DNA from: Planctomycetota bacterium | GTDB taxonomy: Bacteria > Planctomycetota > Planctomycetia > Planctomycetales > Planctomycetaceae | NCBI GenBank assembly: GCA_024278285.1 | Contig: JAJRTM010000071.1 | Coordinates: forward strand, 1 to 10,302 | Reading direction: 5' to 3' | Length of the DNA: 10,302 nucleotides | Shown here: positions 6,681-10,302 of the stretch, in pieces | How positions within the stretch are numbered: the first letter of the stretch is position 1 | Layout of the letters: each line of letters opens with the position of its first letter | Made by a program: the position numbers and the translations under genes | Notes under the pieces: model-generated | Seen by the model: only the letters and a program-made list of their open reading frames with translations | The model's database searches: none | What the model was told of the DNA's origin: nothing

Positions 6681-7571
6681 ATGAGGCAGTATCTCCAACG
6701 GATTCGTTCAAAAATCCGACACAACAGTCCGAAAGTACTCTATAACAAATGGACTGTTGTTCGCAGTATTGAAAAAATGCAACCCATTCCTGTTGGCAGC
6801 TCTGATAAAGAGTTGCACGTACTGGTATGTGCTCGTGATTTATATTCCTTGCTTTGGTCACTTAGGTCGTTTTATGATGTTTCTTCCATACGACCTGGCT
6901 TGTATGTGCATGCTGACCCAACATTAAAGGAAAAACATTTCCGAATCCTGGAGCAATGCTTTCCCGGTCTAGTAATTGTGAGGAGCGGAGAGGCGGATGC
7001 CATCGTTAGAAGTCGATTAACCGATTTTCCTGCCTGCGCTAAGCTAAGAGAGAGCCATGTATTAAACAGAAAGATATTCGACTTCTTTTGTTTTGGATCT
7101 GCGTCATATTTATTATTCTGTGACGCAGACATCCTGTTTTATGAAGATCCAGTTGAAATAACCAACCGGTCAGACGGAATGAATGCTTTTATTGAAGACC
7201 ACTGGACGAACTATGTTTTGACTACTGAAGAGCTTAGGAAACGTACTTCATATGAGGTTCCAGAACGCATCAATATTGGATTTGGTGCAATTACTCGAGA
7301 TGCTTTTGACTTACCATTTCTTGAAAAATTAATCTCGGATATCCCAGAGTTGGCAACGGCACCTTATTTATTTGATCAGACTACAGTTATGTTGATGGCA
7401 TGCAGAAAGGGAGTTGTACCGGTTGGTGGGAGATATCGCATGAATCTCAATCGAAAAAACACAGATTGTATTCTACAGCATTACACGATAGCAATCCGAG
7501 AGCGACTGTATACAGAAGGGATTCCTTATCTTTATCGAATGTACAAAAATAGGCTGGCCCATAATGATTAA
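6681..7571 (+). CDS. Putative GT-A fold glycosyltransferase, GT8-like
   Basis: The 296-residue protein is not a family I can name, but it has several GT-A/GT8-like marks. After a basic N-terminus comes a first strand, LHVLVCARDLYSLLWSLRSF (45-64). YLLFCDADILFYEDP (143-157) contains an Asp-Ala-Asp metal motif flanked by hydrophobic residues. INIGFGAITRDAFDLPFLEKL (197-217) resembles the 'N-x-G' acceptor loop seen in GT8-type transferases. FDQTTVMLMA (231-240) resembles their 'DQ' motif, and ILQHYT (264-269) supplies a C-terminal histidine that often coordinates the metal in this fold. There is no signal peptide or membrane segment, so it should act in the cytoplasm. Its place between a methyltransferase and family 4 transferases supports a role in glycan assembly. 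The gene looks more AT-rich than its neighbours at 3304-5903. The function is an inference from motif order only. Confidence 0.65.
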   Translation: MRQYLQRIRSKIRHNSPKVLYNKWTVVRSIEKMQPIPVGSSDKELHVLVCARDLYSLLWSLRSFYDVSSIRPGLYVHADPTLKEKHFRILEQCFPGLVIVRSGEADAIVRSRLTDFPACAKLRESHVLNRKIFDFFCFGSASYLLFCDADILFYEDPVEITNRSDGMNAFIEDHWTNYVLTTEELRKRTSYEVPERINIGFGAITRDAFDLPFLEKLISDIPELATAPYLFDQTTVMLMACRKGVVPVGGRYRMNLNRKNTDCILQHYTIAIRERLYTEGIPYLYRMYKNRLAHND

Positions 7572-7604
7572 CCGTAAATTCTGCTTGCTACTCATTTTTC
7601 TATT

Positions 7605-7608
7605 AGGA
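7605..7608 (+). promoter_or_regulatory. Ribosome binding site that decides a TTG start
   Basis: AGGA sits seven bases before TTG 7616. An in-frame TAG at 7604-7606 prevents any earlier start, and the next in-frame ATG (7640) would remove the first beta strand, MKVTFLTI. TTG 7616 is therefore the best start for the following glycosyltransferase. Confidence 0.6.
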
Positions 7609-7615
7609 ATTATTT

Positions 7616-8767
7616 TTGAAAGTTACTTTCTTAACCATCATGCCTTCGCCTTATGTGCAGGAGCTATTTGCGGCGATGGATATGGACCCGCGGATTGATT
7701 TGCGGGTTTTGTATCTGGAGCAGGAAGCCCCTGATACGCATTGGGGGGAGCAGGAGATGCCTTCTTATGCCAAAGTGCTTCCTGGACGATGGATTGGTTT
7801 TCGTGGAGCGAGGATCCATATAAACCCAACAGTTCGTCACGAGTTAGCAAGCAATCCATCAGACTTAGTCGTTGTGGTTGGTTATGTTGGCATCACAAAC
7901 CAAATCGCGATGCGGTACCTCACGCGTAAAAAACGACCGTGGGTTTTCTGGGGAGAAATCCCCGGGTTTCAATCTCGTGGCTGGTTAGGAACAAGGCTTA
8001 GAGAATTAGCACAACGTTCGCTGAAATCGACTTCTGGAATTGCAGCTGTTGGGTCACATGCGGTTTGCGCGTACCGCGATCTTCTGAATAAAATGAATCG
8101 ATCCAATGTTCCAGTTCACAACATTCCTTATCATTGCGATTTATCGAAATACATCGAAGCAGACGAAATACGCAGGCGATCTTCTCCCCAGGCAAAGCGT
8201 TCCATTCGCTTTCTTTATTGTGGTCAGTTGATTAAACGCAAAGGGGTTGATTTACTCCTTGAAGCATTTACTCGCCTTGTTGAAGAGGGACGTGACATCT
8301 CGTTAACGCTGGCTGGTGAAGGACCTCTTCGAAAGGAATTTGAATCATCTCTATCACCTGCTGTTTCTGAGAAAGTTAATTTCCTGGGATTTCGTCCTGT
8401 CAATGACCTTCCACAGATATTTGCAGAGTCAGACATTTTCATTCTCCCCTCTCGGCATGATGGCTGGGGAGTGGTTGTTAATCAGGCGATTGCAACTGGA
8501 ATGCCCGTGATTGCTACCAATCAAGTAGGGGCAGCTAATGACTTGGTGATTCCAAATGAAAACGGATTTCGTATCGAAGCAGAGTCCTCAACAGCCATTT
8601 ATAAAGCGATGAATCACTTCGCTTCTCATCCTGAATCAATTGCTACATTTGCAGAACGTTCCAGAGAAATTGCAGAAACGGTCTCTTTGGAATGTGCAGT
8701 GAATGACTGGTTTGTATTTTTCAGTGTGGCCTTGGATTGGCAGAGAGGGAATGACTTAAATTCATGA
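7616..8767 (+). CDS. Family 4 glycosyltransferase with a variant E-x7-E motif
   Basis: The 383-residue product has a GT-B layout. The N-terminal domain begins with MKVTFLTIMPSPYVQELF and includes PWVFWGEIPGFQSRGWLGTR (108-127). The donor domain starts near IRFLYCGQLIKRKGVDLLL (197-215), with glycine and lysine residues that contact the nucleotide-sugar phosphates, followed by LTLAGEGPL. SDIFILPSRHDGWGVVVNQA (272-291) is the position of the GT4 E-x7-E signature, but here the two acidic positions are Asp282 and Gln290. Asp at the first place is common in 'DGWG' proteins. Gln at the second removes the usual ribose-contacting glutamate, though I recall Gln in some related proteins. Everything else looks intact. 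The start is TTG, fixed by an upstream in-frame stop and an AGGA site. The end overlaps the next gene as ATGA. The substrate is unknown. Confidence 0.87.
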   Translation: MKVTFLTIMPSPYVQELFAAMDMDPRIDLRVLYLEQEAPDTHWGEQEMPSYAKVLPGRWIGFRGARIHINPTVRHELASNPSDLVVVVGYVGITNQIAMRYLTRKKRPWVFWGEIPGFQSRGWLGTRLRELAQRSLKSTSGIAAVGSHAVCAYRDLLNKMNRSNVPVHNIPYHCDLSKYIEADEIRRRSSPQAKRSIRFLYCGQLIKRKGVDLLLEAFTRLVEEGRDISLTLAGEGPLRKEFESSLSPAVSEKVNFLGFRPVNDLPQIFAESDIFILPSRHDGWGVVVNQAIATGMPVIATNQVGAANDLVIPNENGFRIEAESSTAIYKAMNHFASHPESIATFAERSREIAETVSLECAVNDWFVFFSVALDWQRGNDLNS

Positions 8768-9930
8768 AAATACTGCTTGTCTCAGCTTCCTCTGGCTCTC
8801 GAGGTGGAGGTGAATTTTACTTTCAGGCTTTAGCTACGGGGCTTATTGAATTAGGACATGATATTCATATTGCCATGTCGCAGCATAATAACATGGACGA
8901 ATTCGCTGAAGTGATGTCCCAGGTTTGCCCTGTTCTTAGATGGCCAATCCGTAATACATACCATCGCCGCTTACGCGCAATTAGTGCCATGTATGATTAC
9001 AAAAACCAGAAGGAACTCGCTACCTGTCTCAAGAAATTTGCTCCAGATATTATCCACATCAATAAGCAAAACCTGGAGGATGGCCTAGAGGTACTTTATG
9101 CAGCAAAGTACGCAGGTATTCCATCTTGTGCAACAGTTCATGTAACCCGAAGCATGAAGGAATTGAAAGCTGCTGGCGGCTGGATACGGGATTTAACCGC
9201 CCGAAAAGCATACTATCAATCACAAATTCCGCTGATTGCTACCTCTCCACAATGCACTCACGATCTTTCTACATTCCTCGGGCACAAGGGCTCGCCACAG
9301 GTCTACAATGTAACTAACGGTGCGTTTCCATCTGAAGGAAAACGAGAAAAATTCAGGGCAGAATGGGGCGTGAATCAGGAAACTGTTGTCTTAGGAATTG
9401 TGGCTCGAATTGAGCACCAGAAAAACCCGCTGTTTTTATGTTCGGTTTTAGCAAAACTGCCTAATAATGTTCATCTGGTCTGGGTTGGAGACGGATCTCA
9501 ACGACCTCTTTTAGAACATGAGATAGTAAAATACGAGTTGCAAAATCGTGTCCATCTTGATGGTTGGCAAGATGATGCAAGGCAGCGAATGTCAGGCTTT
9601 GACGTGTTTGTTCTTCCGTCAATCTACGAAGGTTTCCCCTTTGCTATTCTTGAAGCCATGTCTGCATCACTGCCATGTGTGGTGTCTTTAGTGGATGGAA
9701 CGAAAGATGCTATTCGCTCTGGTGAAACTGGCTACCTTCTCCCTGTTGATGATAAGAGTGCATGGATTAGCACATTGAAGTCACTTGTTGATGCCCCAAT
9801 GAAACGGAAGGAAATTGGTGAAAATGCCAGGCAATCGTATCTTCAGGAATTCAGCCTCAAGGCGATGGCGGAGCGTACGGTTGCTGTTTATGAGGATGTG
9901 ATTAGCAAGCACGCAGAAAAAAACAAATGA
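8764..9930 (+). CDS. Family 4 glycosyltransferase (GT-B fold)
   Basis: The 388-residue protein begins MKILLVSASSGSRGGGEFYF (1-20), the typical first strand and glycine-rich acceptor loop of GT4 enzymes. IIHINKQNLEDGLE (96-109) corresponds to the 'D-(I/V)-(I/V)-H' strand of the N-terminal domain. The donor domain has VVLGIVARIEHQKNPLFL (208-225), with Arg215 and Lys220 in the phosphate-binding positions, then VHLVWVGDG (236-244). FDVFVLPSIYEGFPFAILEA (279-298) holds a complete E-x7-E signature (Glu289, Glu297), and IRSGETGYLLP follows. Length and motif order are normal. It starts at ATG 8764, four bases overlapping the upstream stop, so both transferases are likely translated in a coupled way. 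A retaining transferase adding one residue to the glycan is the reasonable role. The sugar is unknown. Confidence 0.9.
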   Translation: MKILLVSASSGSRGGGEFYFQALATGLIELGHDIHIAMSQHNNMDEFAEVMSQVCPVLRWPIRNTYHRRLRAISAMYDYKNQKELATCLKKFAPDIIHINKQNLEDGLEVLYAAKYAGIPSCATVHVTRSMKELKAAGGWIRDLTARKAYYQSQIPLIATSPQCTHDLSTFLGHKGSPQVYNVTNGAFPSEGKREKFRAEWGVNQETVVLGIVARIEHQKNPLFLCSVLAKLPNNVHLVWVGDGSQRPLLEHEIVKYELQNRVHLDGWQDDARQRMSGFDVFVLPSIYEGFPFAILEAMSASLPCVVSLVDGTKDAIRSGETGYLLPVDDKSAWISTLKSLVDAPMKRKEIGENARQSYLQEFSLKAMAERTVAVYEDVISKHAEKNK

Positions 9931-9958
9931 TCAATTTCTTGAAGCAAAGTTTTCTGGC

Positions 9959-10302
9959 GTGAAGATCCTTCATGTGATTCCCTACATGCACCCGGATACC
10001 GGGGGGCCGCCGGTTGTGGTGGATCGGTTTTGTCGGGAGTTGACATCGCGCGGGCATGATGTTTCTGTTATTACAACCGATGCACTTTGTCCTGCGGATG
10101 ATTGTGACTGGATCAAGCCGTTTGAGCAGCGATACGAATTCACGGTGTTGCCATCGCTGCGAAGAAACGTGTTTGGCTACTCTCGCAAATTGAAATCGCT
10201 GCTTGAAACCAGAGTGAGTGAATTCGATCTGGTGCATGTGCATAATTTGTGGAGCTATCTGAACATTGCGGCAAGTCGTGCCTGCCGTAAAAAGAATGTG
10301 CC
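9959..10302 (+). CDS. Family 4 glycosyltransferase, N-terminal part only
   Basis: The frame starting at GTG 9959 stays open to the window end, giving about 114 residues of an incomplete protein. It opens with MKILHVIPYMHPDTGGPPVV, a typical GT4 N-terminus with the Gly-Gly-Pro loop after the first strand. It continues with FCRELTSRGHDVSVITTDA (the first helix and second strand) and FDLVHVHNLWSY (the 'H-V-H' strand before the acceptor site). The catalytic E-x7-E motif lies beyond the window. The GTG start is favoured because no ATG is in frame nearby and it gives the normal first strand; the frame itself stays open further upstream. The gene follows the previous stop after 28 bases. Its codons look more GC-rich than those of the two genes before it, which may mark a different origin or a boundary of the variable region. 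Confidence 0.85.
   Translation, partial: MKILHVIPYMHPDTGGPPVVVDRFCRELTSRGHDVSVITTDALCPADDCDWIKPFEQRYEFTVLPSLRRNVFGYSRKLKSLLETRVSEFDLVHVHNLWSYLNIAASRACRKKNV

Noticed and set aside
7564..7698. Forty-four-codon frame starting MINRKFCLLLIFLLGIIF, which looks like a signal peptide or membrane segment
   Set aside because: It overlaps the end of one gene and more than 80 bases of the start of the next family 4 glycosyltransferase in another frame, has no visible ribosome binding site, and its hydrophobicity follows from the T-rich gap. I read it as a shadow.
9902..10243. Minus-strand ORF of 113 codons across the last junction
   Set aside because: It runs antisense to the end of one clear glycosyltransferase and the start of another, and its translation has no recognisable domain.

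Overview
The window is a stretch of a surface-polysaccharide (exopolysaccharide, capsule or O-antigen type) biosynthesis locus. All genes lie on the + strand and are tightly packed. Several junctions overlap (ATGA at 418, a 13-base overlap at 3304, TTGA at 4665, ATGA at 8764), so most of it probably reads as one operon. I see no tRNA, rRNA, CRISPR array, insertion sequence, clear promoter or clear terminator. No gene-free stretch exceeds about 65 bases. Moderate-to-low GC, frequent TTG/GTG starts, weak Shine-Dalgarno sequences and the style of the glycosyltransferases remind me of a planctomycete (Gimesia/Rubinisphaera-like). That assignment is an impression from protein style and was not tested.

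Layout: 2-421 is the C-terminal end of a family 2 glycosyltransferase. 418-1344 is a complete family 2 glycosyltransferase. 1407-2251 is a third family 2-type glycosyltransferase broken by a one-base frameshift immediately before its catalytic Asp-Ala-Asp motif. 2251-2361 is a short remnant that looks like the C-terminal tail of a left-handed beta-helix (hexapeptide-repeat) acyltransferase. 2351-3316 is another family 2 enzyme. 3304-4668 is a multi-spanning Wzy-like repeat-unit polymerase. 4665-5903 is a family 4 (GT-B) glycosyltransferase. 5910-6632 is a class I SAM-dependent methyltransferase with a run of 13 C inside its coding sequence. 6681-7571 is a poorly characterised GT-A-fold, GT8-like transferase. 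7616-8767 and 8764-9930 are two more family 4 glycosyltransferases, and 9959 to the window end is the start of a further one.

Working together, the glycosyltransferases would build a lipid-linked oligosaccharide at the cytoplasmic face of the membrane. The methyltransferase could decorate or cap it, and the polymerase would join flipped repeat units on the outer side. No Wzx flippase, initiating phosphoglycosyltransferase or export system is in the window; these would lie outside it.

The most notable observations concern variation. The methyltransferase is in frame only because its C tract has a length compatible with 13; gain or loss of one C gives an early stop, which suggests a phase-variable glycan modification. 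Together with the frameshifted glycosyltransferase and the acyltransferase remnant, the locus looks as if it is diversifying by loss and switching of decoration genes.
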